Positions 25,346 through 33,388 of a DNA stretch of 64,000 nucleotides are shown here, in pieces. A program made the position numbers and the translations under genes. The number at the start of each line of letters is the position of its first letter. Positions within the stretch are counted from its first letter, which is position 1. The stretch is from positions 1 through 64,000 of the forward strand of contig JAWKYB010000005.1 of NCBI GenBank assembly GCA_041396705.1, read 5' to 3'. Source of the stretch: Alphaproteobacteria bacterium (GTDB lineage: Bacteria; Pseudomonadota; Alphaproteobacteria; CALKHQ01). Below the pieces are notes generated by a model, which saw nothing but the letters and a program-made list of their open reading frames with translations, was not told the origin of the DNA and ran no database searches.

Positions 25346-26665
25346 TCAGATGCCGTATTCTTCGTTCAGTTCCTCGATCTTCTCGTTCATCGCCGCGACC
25401 AGCTCGTCGACGTCGCCGTCGTTGAGCAGGAACTGCGGCAGCTCTTCCTTCATCCAGGAATTGAACTCTTCGGACCAGACCACGTTCCAGATGCCTTTCG
25501 GATACGGCGCCGCGGCATAGACCTCGAGCAGGGCGTCGCGATCCTCCGGCCGGACCAGCGAGGCCAGCATCGTCTTCTCGGCAAGCTCGCCCTCCATCAC
25601 GGACCGGTAGCCGGAGAACAGCATCGATTCCTGCATCCAGCGATTGCCGACATAGACGTCGCCGTTCTGGTCCTTGTAGCCGTACCAGTTGGCGGCAGCC
25701 ATCACGTCATGGGTATGGTCGTCGCTGCGCTCGCGCGCGCTCATCAGATACATCGCGCTGTCGATCAGGCCCCAGCTCTGGCCCTGATAGGGCAGGAAGC
25801 TGTCGTGGCCGGCGATCTGCGAGTTGGCCGGATCGTTGAAGTAGCGCAGGTCGTAGGACTGCTGCGGGCTGAACACATAGCGGCCCGAGCCATAGGCCTC
25901 GATATAGGCGGACTCGTTGTAGCTCAGCACCTCCTCGGGGATGACGCCGGCATTCCACAGCCGCTTCCACGCGCGCAGCGTGTCGCCGGCCGGGCCGTCC
26001 GCCGTCAGCATCGGCGCATGGGTCTCCGGGTCGGCCACCTGGCCGCCGCGGTTCATCACCTCGAACGCGAAGGCCCAGCTGATCCCGTACCACTCGCTGA
26101 ACCAGTGCGGCAGCAGCGGCTGCGCGATGCGGGCGTCGTGCATCGCCAGCACCATGTCGTAGAGCGCGTCCCAGTCCGCCGGATAGTCGGCGGCGGTATA
26201 GCCGGCCGCCTCATAGGCCTCGAGATTGACGTGGACCATGCCGCGGACCGAGACGAAGTAGGACAGGCCCAGCAGCTTGCCCTGGTGCGACCAGGCGTCG
26301 AGGATGTTGGGATACATGTCGGCGCGGATGTCGGCCGCGTTCGGCAGGTCCTCGGCCGGCTTGATCCAGCCCGCCTCGAAGTAGCGCACGGCCTGGGACG
26401 GGTTGGCGTAGAGGATGTCGAGCTCGCGGCCGGCGATGAAGTTCTGCTCCATCAGCGACGGGTAGTCGCCGGTGACCGTGGCATAGTCGATGTGACCGCC
26501 CATCTCGCTGTTGTAACGGTCGATATTCTCCTGGACGATATCCGTGCGGTACTGCCAGCCGCGGAAGTAGATCGTCTCATCGCTGATCGGCGCCAGATCC
26601 TGGGCGGCGACAGCGGTCGAACCGGCAATCAACGCGGTGCCGAGCAGCAACGAACGGACGTGCAT
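25346..26665 (-). CDS. CUT1 sugar ABC transporter substrate-binding protein
   Basis: A 439-residue periplasmic solute-binding protein with a Sec signal (MHVRSLLLGTALIAGSTAVA, cleavage near AAQ at about 21-22). The mature part opens IYFRGWQYRTDIVQENIDRY and includes FIAGRELDILYANPSQAVRY. Both stretches align with the SBP at 19849, which uses a Tat-type signal instead, so these are diverged paralogues sent through different export routes. A GGGGAGGAGG ribosome site lies just before the ATG. It is the first gene of the operon that continues to 21336. Ligand unknown. Confidence 0.9.
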   Translation of the reverse strand: MHVRSLLLGTALIAGSTAVAAQDLAPISDETIYFRGWQYRTDIVQENIDRYNSEMGGHIDYATVTGDYPSLMEQNFIAGRELDILYANPSQAVRYFEAGWIKPAEDLPNAADIRADMYPNILDAWSHQGKLLGLSYFVSVRGMVHVNLEAYEAAGYTAADYPADWDALYDMVLAMHDARIAQPLLPHWFSEWYGISWAFAFEVMNRGGQVADPETHAPMLTADGPAGDTLRAWKRLWNAGVIPEEVLSYNESAYIEAYGSGRYVFSPQQSYDLRYFNDPANSQIAGHDSFLPYQGQSWGLIDSAMYLMSARERSDDHTHDVMAAANWYGYKDQNGDVYVGNRWMQESMLFSGYRSVMEGELAEKTMLASLVRPEDRDALLEVYAAAPYPKGIWNVVWSEEFNSWMKEELPQFLLNDGDVDELVAAMNEKIEELNEEYGI

Positions 26666-27032
26666 GGTGGCCTCCTCCCCTGTGCAGGCGCGTCAGCCAC
26701 CGTGTTGCATCGCCCGAACAGGACGCGGGCGTGGCCTCAGCGCGGTTCCGCGCCGGCACGGCAATGTCCGGGAGAGAGCCTGTCGGTCCGAATTCGGCGA
26801 AGCCTTGCTGTGGCCTTCCTGTCCCCGCCTGACCGCGCCGTCTCGGTCGGCAGCGTGTCTCCCCTCCACGCCAGCGCCAGCGACGGCAAGCGGGATCGTA
26901 GGCACGTCGTAACGTTTCGGTCAAGCCGGCCCGGCCCGGCGGTGCAGGCTTTTTCTTCTTTCGCGGAGGCGCCGGAATGCTGGCAGATCGCGCCGTTCGG
27001 GCAGAAGTCTCACAATGCGAAACAGTCGCCGA
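26666..27032. other. 367-bp non-coding interval with the ABC operon promoter
   Basis: It separates the PLP-enzyme gene (stop 27033) from the SBP gene (start 26665), both on the minus strand. It holds the promoter candidate at 26895-26924 and an implied leader of about 220 nt. No convincing open frame was seen. The leader has no aptamer I recognise. Confidence 0.5.
26895..26924 (-). promoter_or_regulatory. sigma70-type promoter for the ABC operon 26665-21336
   Basis: Minus strand TTGACC (plus 26919-26924) and TACGAT (plus 26895-26900), separated by 18 nt; the -35 is preceded by C as in the alphaproteobacterial CTTGAC form. Transcription would begin near 26888, leaving a leader of about 220 nt before the SBP ATG. 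Confidence 0.4.
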
Positions 27033-28004
27033 TCAGTCCTCGCCGGTCAGGATCGCGACATAGTCGGCCAAGTCGCAATTCGCGCCCGTCAGGATCACAC
27101 CGACGGCGCATCCGGCCATCCGCTCGCGCTCGCGGCCCAGGGCCGCCAGTGCCGCCGCTCCGCCCGGCTCGGCCACGTTGTGCGTGTCGGTGTAGTAATG
27201 GCGCATCGCGGCGCGGACGTCGGCATCGGACACCGTGACGAACCGCGCTGCGCCGTTCAGGATGATGGCGAGCGCGGTCTCGTTGGGCACCTTGTTGATC
27301 AGGGAGTCGACGAACTTGGTGGCGCGGTTGGTCGGAACGGCATGGCCGGCGTCGAACGACAGCTTGTAGGTCGGGGCGCCCTCCGGCACGACGCCGATCA
27401 GCCGGGCGCGGTGGCCCAGCGCGTCGCGGGCGGAGATCAGGCCGCACAGGCCGGAGCCGAGGCCGACGGGAACATAGACGGCCTCCAGGTCGGGTGCCGC
27501 GCGCAGCAGCTCCAGCCCGTAGGAAGCCACGCCGAGGAACAGCCACGGGTGGAAGGATTCCATCATGTGCAGGCCGCGCGCCGCAGCGAGGTCGACGGCG
27601 TGGGCGCGTGCGTCCTCGAAATACTCGCCATGCTCGACCAGCTCGCCGCCGAAGGCGCGCATCGCGCGCTTCTTCTCGATCCGGGTCGAGGTCGGACAGA
27701 CCAGCACCGGATGCAGGCCGAGGCTGCGCGCGGCCAGCGCGATGCTCTGGCCGTGATTGCCGGTGGTGGCGGTGACGACCCCGCGGCAGTCCGGCTCCGC
27801 CCGCTTCAGCCGGTCCATGTAGACCAGCCCGCCGCGCAGCTTGAACGCGGCGATCGGCGTGTGGTTCTCGTGCTTGACCCAGACGTCGCAGCCATAGCGC
27901 TCGGCCAGCAGGGGCCAGCGATGCTGCGGCGTCGCCGGCATGTGGCGATAGACCACCTCGGCGGCCGCCTCCAGCGCGGCCAGATCCGGCAGCGTCACAG
28001 TCAT
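27033..28004 (-). CDS. PLP-dependent serine/threonine dehydratase-like enzyme
   Basis: A 323-residue fold-type II PLP enzyme. The Schiff-base Lys is in HENHTPIAAFKLRGGL, the phosphate-binding loop is VPVGLGSGLCGLISA (G-rich), and TATTGNHGQSIALAA is the substrate loop of threonine dehydratase relatives. There is no C-terminal ACT regulatory domain, so it belongs to the short catabolic or specialised type, as in threonine/serine dehydratases, hydroxyectoine-utilisation dehydratase or similar. It overlaps the upstream GMC oxidoreductase gene by 4 nt (ATGA), showing co-translation with a flavoenzyme. The substrate is open: a hydroxy-amino acid is likely. Confidence 0.75.
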   Translation of the reverse strand: MTVTLPDLAALEAAAEVVYRHMPATPQHRWPLLAERYGCDVWVKHENHTPIAAFKLRGGLVYMDRLKRAEPDCRGVVTATTGNHGQSIALAARSLGLHPVLVCPTSTRIEKKRAMRAFGGELVEHGEYFEDARAHAVDLAAARGLHMMESFHPWLFLGVASYGLELLRAAPDLEAVYVPVGLGSGLCGLISARDALGHRARLIGVVPEGAPTYKLSFDAGHAVPTNRATKFVDSLINKVPNETALAIILNGAARFVTVSDADVRAAMRHYYTDTHNVAEPGGAAALAALGRERERMAGCAVGVILTGANCDLADYVAILTGED

Positions 28005-29611
28005 CTCGACCTCCCCTCCTCGCGCATGCGCGCCGCGACGCGCTCGCCGATCATCACCGCGGTCAGGTGGGTGTTGGCGCGGCAGTCGGCCGGCATGATG
28101 GAGCAGTCGGCGACGCGCAGGCCGTCGAGCCCGCGCACCCGGCAATCCGGGTCGACCACCGCGCGCGGGTCCTCGTAGGCGCCCATCCGGCAGCTGCCGG
28201 CGGCATGCTGCCCGTCGCCGCAGTCCTCCAGCAGCCACCGGTCGATGACCGCATCGTCCGCACGGTCGAAGGCGTCCAGCGGCAGGTCGGTCACGCCCCA
28301 GGTGAAGCGCGCGACGATGCGCTGAAACGCCGGGTGCCTGCCGAAGGCCGCCACCCGGCGCACGCCGTCGCGCAGCCGCGCCATGTCGCGCGGGTCCGAC
28401 AGCATGTCGAAATCGACCGCCGGCTGCACGGTCGGGTCGGGCGACGCCAGGGTCAGCGCCCCGCGGGAAAACGCCTGGTAGAGCATCATGTACAGCCCGG
28501 CTTCGGACCACTGCGCCGCGTCGACGAAGTTGAAGCCGCCGTGGTTCATGCCGATCAGGAACATGTCGCCGGCGCCGCCGCCGTGCAGGCCCGAGCTGTA
28601 GCGCAGGCAGGTGTTCGAATGGCGGATCGTCTCGTCCCAGACCCGGGCCTCGTCGGTCAGCGCCAGCGACAGGCGGGCGACCGGGTGCTCGAACAGGTTG
28701 CGGCCGACGCCGCGCAGGTCGTGGACCACGTCGATGCCCAGCGCGCGCAGTTCGTCCGCCGGGCCGACGCCGGAGCGGAGCAGGATCGCCGGCGAGTGGA
28801 TCGCGCCGGCGGCGAGCACCACCGCGTCGGCGCGCAGCTCGGTCGACCGGCCCTGCAACCGGACGCGGACCCCGACACAGCGCCGGTCCTCGAACAGCAG
28901 CCGTTCGACCAGGGCGTCGCCGGCGATCGCGAAGTTGGGCCGGGCGCGCGCCGGTTCCAGATAGGCGTCGTTGGTGGTGACCCGGGCCAGGTCGCGGCTG
29001 TTGCTGCAATAGGTGCTGATTCCGTCGGCGTCGGGCGCGTTGTGGTCGTCGCGGAACGGGTAACCCAGATCCCGCGCGGCCGCCCGCATGGCGAAATCGA
29101 CGGCGCCCCAGCGTGTCTCCGGCGCGCGGGTGATCGGGATCGGGCCGCCGCGGCCATGGTGATGCGGGTCGGTGTCCGCCAGCGGATCGTCCTCGATCGC
29201 CCTGAACCAGGGCGCGACGTCGGCCCAGCTCCAGCCGGCGCAGCCCATCTCGTGCCACTCGTCGAAGGCTTCCGGCGTGCCGCGGATGGCGAACAGGCCG
29301 TTCACCGCGGAACTGCCGCCGACTCCCTTGCCGCGCCAGTACATGCGCCGGTCCTGCCGCCGCGTGCGCCGCGCCGTCAGATCGGGATATTGGTAGGCGC
29401 GCTGCATCGCCTCGGGCAGCAGCACCGCGAATGGGTTGATGCTGCGGATCTCCGCCGGCGTCTCGGCCGCGCGATAGTTGCGGCCGGCCTCCAGCACCAG
29501 CACGCGCCGTTCGCTGTCCTCGGACAGGCGGCCGGCCAGCGCGGCCCCGGCCGACCCCGCGCCGACAACGATGCAGTCCCACCGCACGTCCGCAAGATCG
29601 CCGCTTGCCAT
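28001..29611 (-). CDS. GMC-family FAD oxidoreductase (choline dehydrogenase-like)
   Basis: A 536-residue flavoenzyme. The N-terminus CIVVGAGSAGAALAGRLSED binds FAD; the second signature, YWRGKGVGGSSAVNGLFAIRG, and AGAIHSPAILLRSGVGPADEL are the two GMC PROSITE-like motifs. The C-terminal HAAGSCRMGAYEDPRAVVDP and SIMPADCRANTHLTAVMIGE hold the catalytic His and Asn regions. There is no signal peptide. It is the promoter-proximal gene of a pair with the PLP enzyme downstream and is divergent from the cupin gene at 29800. It oxidises a primary or secondary alcohol; the target is unknown. Confidence 0.85.
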   Translation of the reverse strand: MASGDLADVRWDCIVVGAGSAGAALAGRLSEDSERRVLVLEAGRNYRAAETPAEIRSINPFAVLLPEAMQRAYQYPDLTARRTRRQDRRMYWRGKGVGGSSAVNGLFAIRGTPEAFDEWHEMGCAGWSWADVAPWFRAIEDDPLADTDPHHHGRGGPIPITRAPETRWGAVDFAMRAAARDLGYPFRDDHNAPDADGISTYCSNSRDLARVTTNDAYLEPARARPNFAIAGDALVERLLFEDRRCVGVRVRLQGRSTELRADAVVLAAGAIHSPAILLRSGVGPADELRALGIDVVHDLRGVGRNLFEHPVARLSLALTDEARVWDETIRHSNTCLRYSSGLHGGGAGDMFLIGMNHGGFNFVDAAQWSEAGLYMMLYQAFSRGALTLASPDPTVQPAVDFDMLSDPRDMARLRDGVRRVAAFGRHPAFQRIVARFTWGVTDLPLDAFDRADDAVIDRWLLEDCGDGQHAAGSCRMGAYEDPRAVVDPDCRVRGLDGLRVADCSIMPADCRANTHLTAVMIGERVAARMREEGRSR

Positions 29612-29799
29612 CGACCGTCCCTCCCCGCTGACGAGGAAAGGCTAGCAGCCTCGCCGCCCTCGCGCCATCGCGCCCGCCATCTCCAGCATCCCGGGGCGCA
29701 GCGGCCGGGCGGAGCGGTCCGTCCTTGCGTCCGCCGGGCCGGCAGGCCCATTCTGCCGCCGACGAACGACCCTGAACGACGGGAGGGGCATTGCGCCAA

Positions 29800-30423
29800 A
29801 TGACCGCCAGCGACCGGACCCTCGCAGCCTGGTGCGAGCTGCGTCACTACGACATCGTCGAACTCCGGGACGGCGAGACGAAGGCGTTGCGCCGGCGCGC
29901 ACCGAAAGAGCGGTTGCTGATCACCCTCGGCACCGTCCAGCTTGTGCTGCCCGACGCCACGGTGATCCTGAAAGAGAACCAGTTCTTCGATCTGCCCGAT
30001 GTCGACGCCTGGCGCCTGCGCGGCTGCGCGCCGCAGGCGCAGGCGGTGCAGCTCTCCGGCGACTGGGGCCGCGATGTCGGCGGCTGCGGCATCTTCCGCG
30101 TCGCGCGGCAGGACCAGCCGACCAACATCGGCGATCCCGTCGCCTACCCGAAGGCGACCTCGGTCGACAATCACTACCACGACTGCGACGAATACTGGAT
30201 CGTGCTGGAGGGCAGCGGCTCCGTGCGGATCGGCGCCCGCGACATCGCGGTGGGCCCAGGCGATTGCGTTGCGATCGGCATGGGCCATCATCACGACTTT
30301 CCCCTGGTCGACGCGCCGGTGAAGGCCGTGTTCTTCGAGACCACGCTGCAAGGCGAGCGGCGGGTCGGCCACCTCTGGACCCATACCCACGGAGCGCCCG
30401 CGCCCGTGGCGGAGCGCGTGTAA
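29800..30423 (+). CDS. bicupin-like protein
   Basis: A 207-residue all-beta protein with two cupin barrels. The first (about residues 15-90) lacks obvious metal ligands. The second carries SVDNHYHDCDEYWIVLEGSG, the canonical H-x-H...E metal set, and MGHHHDFPLVDAPVKAVFFE with the last His. This architecture occurs in sugar isomerases and cupin regulators such as KdgF-like proteins. ATG at 29800 is used, with GGGAGGGG ending 11 nt upstream; a TTG at 29791 is the alternative. Only 4 nt separate it from the Gfo/Idh/MocA gene, so they are likely an operon acting on the same sugar derivative. Confidence 0.7.
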   Translation: MTASDRTLAAWCELRHYDIVELRDGETKALRRRAPKERLLITLGTVQLVLPDATVILKENQFFDLPDVDAWRLRGCAPQAQAVQLSGDWGRDVGGCGIFRVARQDQPTNIGDPVAYPKATSVDNHYHDCDEYWIVLEGSGSVRIGARDIAVGPGDCVAIGMGHHHDFPLVDAPVKAVFFETTLQGERRVGHLWTHTHGAPAPVAERV

Positions 30424-30427
30424 GTCC

Positions 30428-31492
30428 ATGGCCAAGAAAGTGATCCATGTCGGCGTCGGCGTGTTCGGCAAGCGCTGGTGCTCGGAATTCCTCGCGACCA
30501 ATATCGCCGACGGGACCATAGAGGTGGTCGCCCTGGCCGACGTGGCGCCGGCGAACCTCGAGCTGGGGCGCAGCCTGCTCGGCCTCGACAGGTCGGTCTG
30601 CTACACCGACCCGGCCGAGGCCTTCGCCAGGCACAAGGCCGACTTCTGCACCATCGTGGTGCCGCCGAACCATCACGAGCAGATCGTCGACCTCGCCATC
30701 GCCCACGGCGTCGACATCCTGTGCGAGAAGCCGATCGCCGACACGATGGCCGGCTCGATCTCGATCGCCCGCAAGGTGAAGGCCGCCGGCCGCAAGATGG
30801 CGGTGACCATGAGCCACCGGTTCGACCAGGACAAGACGACGCTGCGCGCGATCATCCGCTCCGGCCGTCTCGGCAAGGTCAATACCGTGAGCTGCCGCTA
30901 TGCCGCCGACCTGCGCGAACACATGGCCTGGGGCGCCCTGTTCCGCCACACCATGGCCGACCCGCTGATGATCGAGGGCGCGGTGCACCATCTCGACCTG
31001 GTCGCCGACTTCGCCGGCGCGCCCTGCGAGACTCTCTACGCCAGCACCTGGAAGCCCGACTGGGCCGCCTATGCCGGCGACACCGACGGCATGGTCATGA
31101 TGACCTTCGCCAACGGCGTGCGCGGCGTCTATGAGGGCACGTCGAGCGCCGCCGTCGGCCTGAACGACTGGACCAGGGAATATGTCCGGGTCGACTGCGA
31201 GCTCGGCACCGCGATCCTCAACAGCCGCGAGATCGAGGTGTTCACCCGCGAGCAGCTGGTGCGCCAGCGGGCGCGCGAGGGACAGGGCCACAGGATCCAG
31301 CTGATCACCCAGCCGAAGTGGCTCAACACCTGGCTGATCGAGAAATTCTGCGCCTGGCTCGACGGCGGCCCGGAGATGGAGACCAACGTCGAGGCCAACA
31401 TCCAGGCCTCGGCGCTGATCTTCGCCGGCATCGAGAGCGCGCGCACCGGCCGGGTGATCCGTCTCAGCGACTACATCGCCGCCCATGGGTGA
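30428..31492 (+). CDS. Gfo/Idh/MocA-family dehydrogenase
   Basis: A 354-residue NAD(P)-dependent oxidoreductase. It begins KVIHVGVGVFGKRWCSEFL (Rossmann, with Val in place of some Gly-rich positions), has DILCEKPIADTMAGS as its family motif, and MIEGAVHHLDLVADFAG with the H-H-x-D catalytic pattern. TWKPDWAAYAGDTDG suggests a carbohydrate substrate domain. It is translated with the cupin protein just upstream. A hairpin that overlaps its stop codon separates it from the convergent permease gene. Substrate unknown. Confidence 0.85.
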   Translation: MAKKVIHVGVGVFGKRWCSEFLATNIADGTIEVVALADVAPANLELGRSLLGLDRSVCYTDPAEAFARHKADFCTIVVPPNHHEQIVDLAIAHGVDILCEKPIADTMAGSISIARKVKAAGRKMAVTMSHRFDQDKTTLRAIIRSGRLGKVNTVSCRYAADLREHMAWGALFRHTMADPLMIEGAVHHLDLVADFAGAPCETLYASTWKPDWAAYAGDTDGMVMMTFANGVRGVYEGTSSAAVGLNDWTREYVRVDCELGTAILNSREIEVFTREQLVRQRAREGQGHRIQLITQPKWLNTWLIEKFCAWLDGGPEMETNVEANIQASALIFAGIESARTGRVIRLSDYIAAHG

Positions 31493-31510
31493 GGCGCAGC
31501 GGGCGCCTCA
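31490..31510. terminator. bidirectional hairpin overlapping both convergent stop codons
   Basis: TGAGGCGC (31490-31497) and GCGCCTCA (31503-31510) are perfect complements around a 5-nt loop. The left arm contains the stop of the dehydrogenase (31490-31492) and the right arm the stop of the permease (31508-31510 on the minus strand). On the plus strand TTTC follows. Confidence 0.5.
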
Positions 31511-32359
31511 TTTCAGCGCACCGGCGGTGAGCCCGGCGACGATGCGTTTCTGCAGCAGCAGGAACAGCGCCAGGATCGGCACGACGAAGATCGACGAGAA
31601 CGCCATGATCATGTTCCAGTCGGCGATCTCGGCGCCGACGAAGCTGTAGATGCCGACCGTGGCCGGCTGCAGCTTCTGCTCGGTCAGCATGGTCAGCGGG
31701 TAGACGAACTGGCCGTAGGCCTGCACGAACACGATCGCGCCGACCACGATCAGCGGAATGCGCATCAGCGGCAGCACGATCAGGTAGAAGGTCTTGAACA
31801 GGGTGCAGCCGTCGACCAGCGACGCTTCCTCCAGCTCGATCGGCACCTGGCGGAACATCGGCCGCAGGATCACCAAGGCGAAGGCCAGCGTCTTCGCGGT
31901 GGTGGCCAGCACCACCGCGCCGAAGGTGTTCAGCATGTCCAGCGTGCGGAAGATGATGAACACCGGCGTGGCCAGCAACGCCTCGGGAAACACCTGCAGC
32001 AGCAGCACGGTGATCAGCGCCACGTCGACCAGGCGCGTGCGGATGCGGCTCATCGCATAGGCGCCCATGGCGCCGAGGATCAGCGTCAGCGCGGTGGTCG
32101 GCACCGCGATGATCAGGCTGTTGCGCACATAGCGCAGCACGTTTTCGCGCCCCAGCACGTAGTCGAACGAGTCCAGCGTCGGCCGATCCGGGATCAGCGT
32201 GGGCGGATTGGCGAAGATCTCGCCCGAGGTCTTGAAGCCGGAGACGAACATCCAATAGATCGGAAACAGATAGGCGACGACGCCGACCACCCCGATGCCG
32301 GTCAGGATCCAGGGGTGGACCATGGGATCGTCGAAGGAGCCGCGGCTGTAGCGCCTCAC
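31508..32359 (-). CDS. CUT1 sugar ABC transporter permease, MalG type
   Basis: A 283-residue inner-membrane permease: first helix WILTGIGVVGVVAYLFPIYW, EAA loop IELEEASLVDGCTLFKTFY, and a C-terminal helix ending AGLTAGALK. The GTG at 32359 is chosen because it overlaps the upstream permease stop by 4 nt; the ATG at 32323 is the alternative. It works with the MalF-type permease encoded before it. There is no ATPase gene in this transcription unit. Confidence 0.88.
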   Translation of the reverse strand: MRRYSRGSFDDPMVHPWILTGIGVVGVVAYLFPIYWMFVSGFKTSGEIFANPPTLIPDRPTLDSFDYVLGRENVLRYVRNSLIIAVPTTALTLILGAMGAYAMSRIRTRLVDVALITVLLLQVFPEALLATPVFIIFRTLDMLNTFGAVVLATTAKTLAFALVILRPMFRQVPIELEEASLVDGCTLFKTFYLIVLPLMRIPLIVVGAIVFVQAYGQFVYPLTMLTEQKLQPATVGIYSFVGAEIADWNMIMAFSSIFVVPILALFLLLQKRIVAGLTAGALK

Positions 32360-33240
32360 GTCTCGCGCTCCTTGCCGACCGTGCGCACATAGATCAGCGC
32401 CACGGCGAAGACGATGAAGAAGGCAAAGGTACCCATCGCCGCGCCGAGACCGAAGCGGAACTCCTTGAACGACTTCTGGTAGGCATAGAGCGGCAGCACG
32501 TTGGAGCTGTCGATCGGCCCGCCTTCGGTCATGGCGAAGATCAGGTCGAAGGCACGCATCGTGTAGATGATCACCAGGCAGGTCACCGCCAGCAGCGAGG
32601 CCTTCAGCGCCGGCAGGGTGATGAAGCGGAACCGCGCGAACACGCCGGCGCCGTCCAGCGCCGCCGCCTCGTAATGCTCCTTCGGGATGCCGGTCAGCGC
32701 CGCCGCGATCAGGATCATGCTGAACGGCATGCCGAACCAGATGTTGGCCAGCGTCACCGACAGCAGCGAAAAGGACGGGTCGGACAGCCAGTGCACGCTG
32801 CCGCCGATCAGCGGGATTGCGGACAGGAAGTAGTTGATCACGCCGAAGTCGCCGGCGAACAGCCATTTCCACAGCGCGCCGACCACCAGCGCCGGCAACA
32901 TCCAGCCGGCGAGCAGCAGCCCGCGCATCACCGGGGCGCCGGGAAAGCGCTGGGCGAAGAACAGCGCGACCATCAGGCCGATGCCGACTTGGGCGACGAC
33001 ATTGGCGCTGACGAAAATGATCGAGTTGAGGAACACGCCGCGGAAGATCGGGTCGTCGACGGCGGTCAGGTAGTTGTCGATGCCGACGAACGGACGCGAC
33101 AGCGAGGCGATGTTGCCGAGCTTCACGTCCTGCACGCTCATCATCAGGTTGTAGATGATGGGAAAGCCGACCAGCACCACCAGGTAGCCCACCGGCAGCG
33201 CCAGGAACAGGTAAAGCAGGGGCGAGCGTTTGTGCGCCAT
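32356..33240 (-). CDS. CUT1 sugar ABC transporter permease, MalF type
   Basis: A 294-residue inner-membrane protein with six predicted helices; the first is LLYLFLALPVGYLVVLVGFP. The EAA loop reads KEHYEAAALDGAGVFARFRF and the late GGPIDSSNVLPLYAYQKSF stretch fits MalF-like subunits. ATG at 33240 is used. It lies downstream of the SBP gene, separated by 148 bp containing a large stem-loop. Confidence 0.88.
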   Translation of the reverse strand: MAHKRSPLLYLFLALPVGYLVVLVGFPIIYNLMMSVQDVKLGNIASLSRPFVGIDNYLTAVDDPIFRGVFLNSIIFVSANVVAQVGIGLMVALFFAQRFPGAPVMRGLLLAGWMLPALVVGALWKWLFAGDFGVINYFLSAIPLIGGSVHWLSDPSFSLLSVTLANIWFGMPFSMILIAAALTGIPKEHYEAAALDGAGVFARFRFITLPALKASLLAVTCLVIIYTMRAFDLIFAMTEGGPIDSSNVLPLYAYQKSFKEFRFGLGAAMGTFAFFIVFAVALIYVRTVGKERET

Positions 33241-33336
33241 CGGCCTCGGCAATCAAGCGGTCGTGTGACGTTGGGCGGTGCCGGCTGTCGCGACAGGCGC
33301 AGCGGACGGATCGCGGGTCGTCCCGCCCGGTCCGGC

Positions 33337-33375
33337 GCGGGATGGAGGCCTGCGCGCGGCGCGCCTGCCTCCCGC
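33337..33375 (-). repeat. stem-loop between binding-protein and permease genes
   Basis: GCGG (33337-33340) with CCGC (33372-33375), GAGGC (33345-33349) with GCCTC (33367-33371), and GCGCG (33352-33356) with CGCGC (33360-33364) stack into one interrupted stem with a 3-nt loop. It starts 14 nt after the SBP stop (33389). No T tract follows. Confidence 0.5.
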
Positions 33376-33388
33376 CCTTGCGGCCGTG

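Noticed and set aside
29612..29799. Divergent interval searched for operators and promoters
   Set aside because: No convincing -35/-10 pair or palindrome was found beyond ribosome sites.
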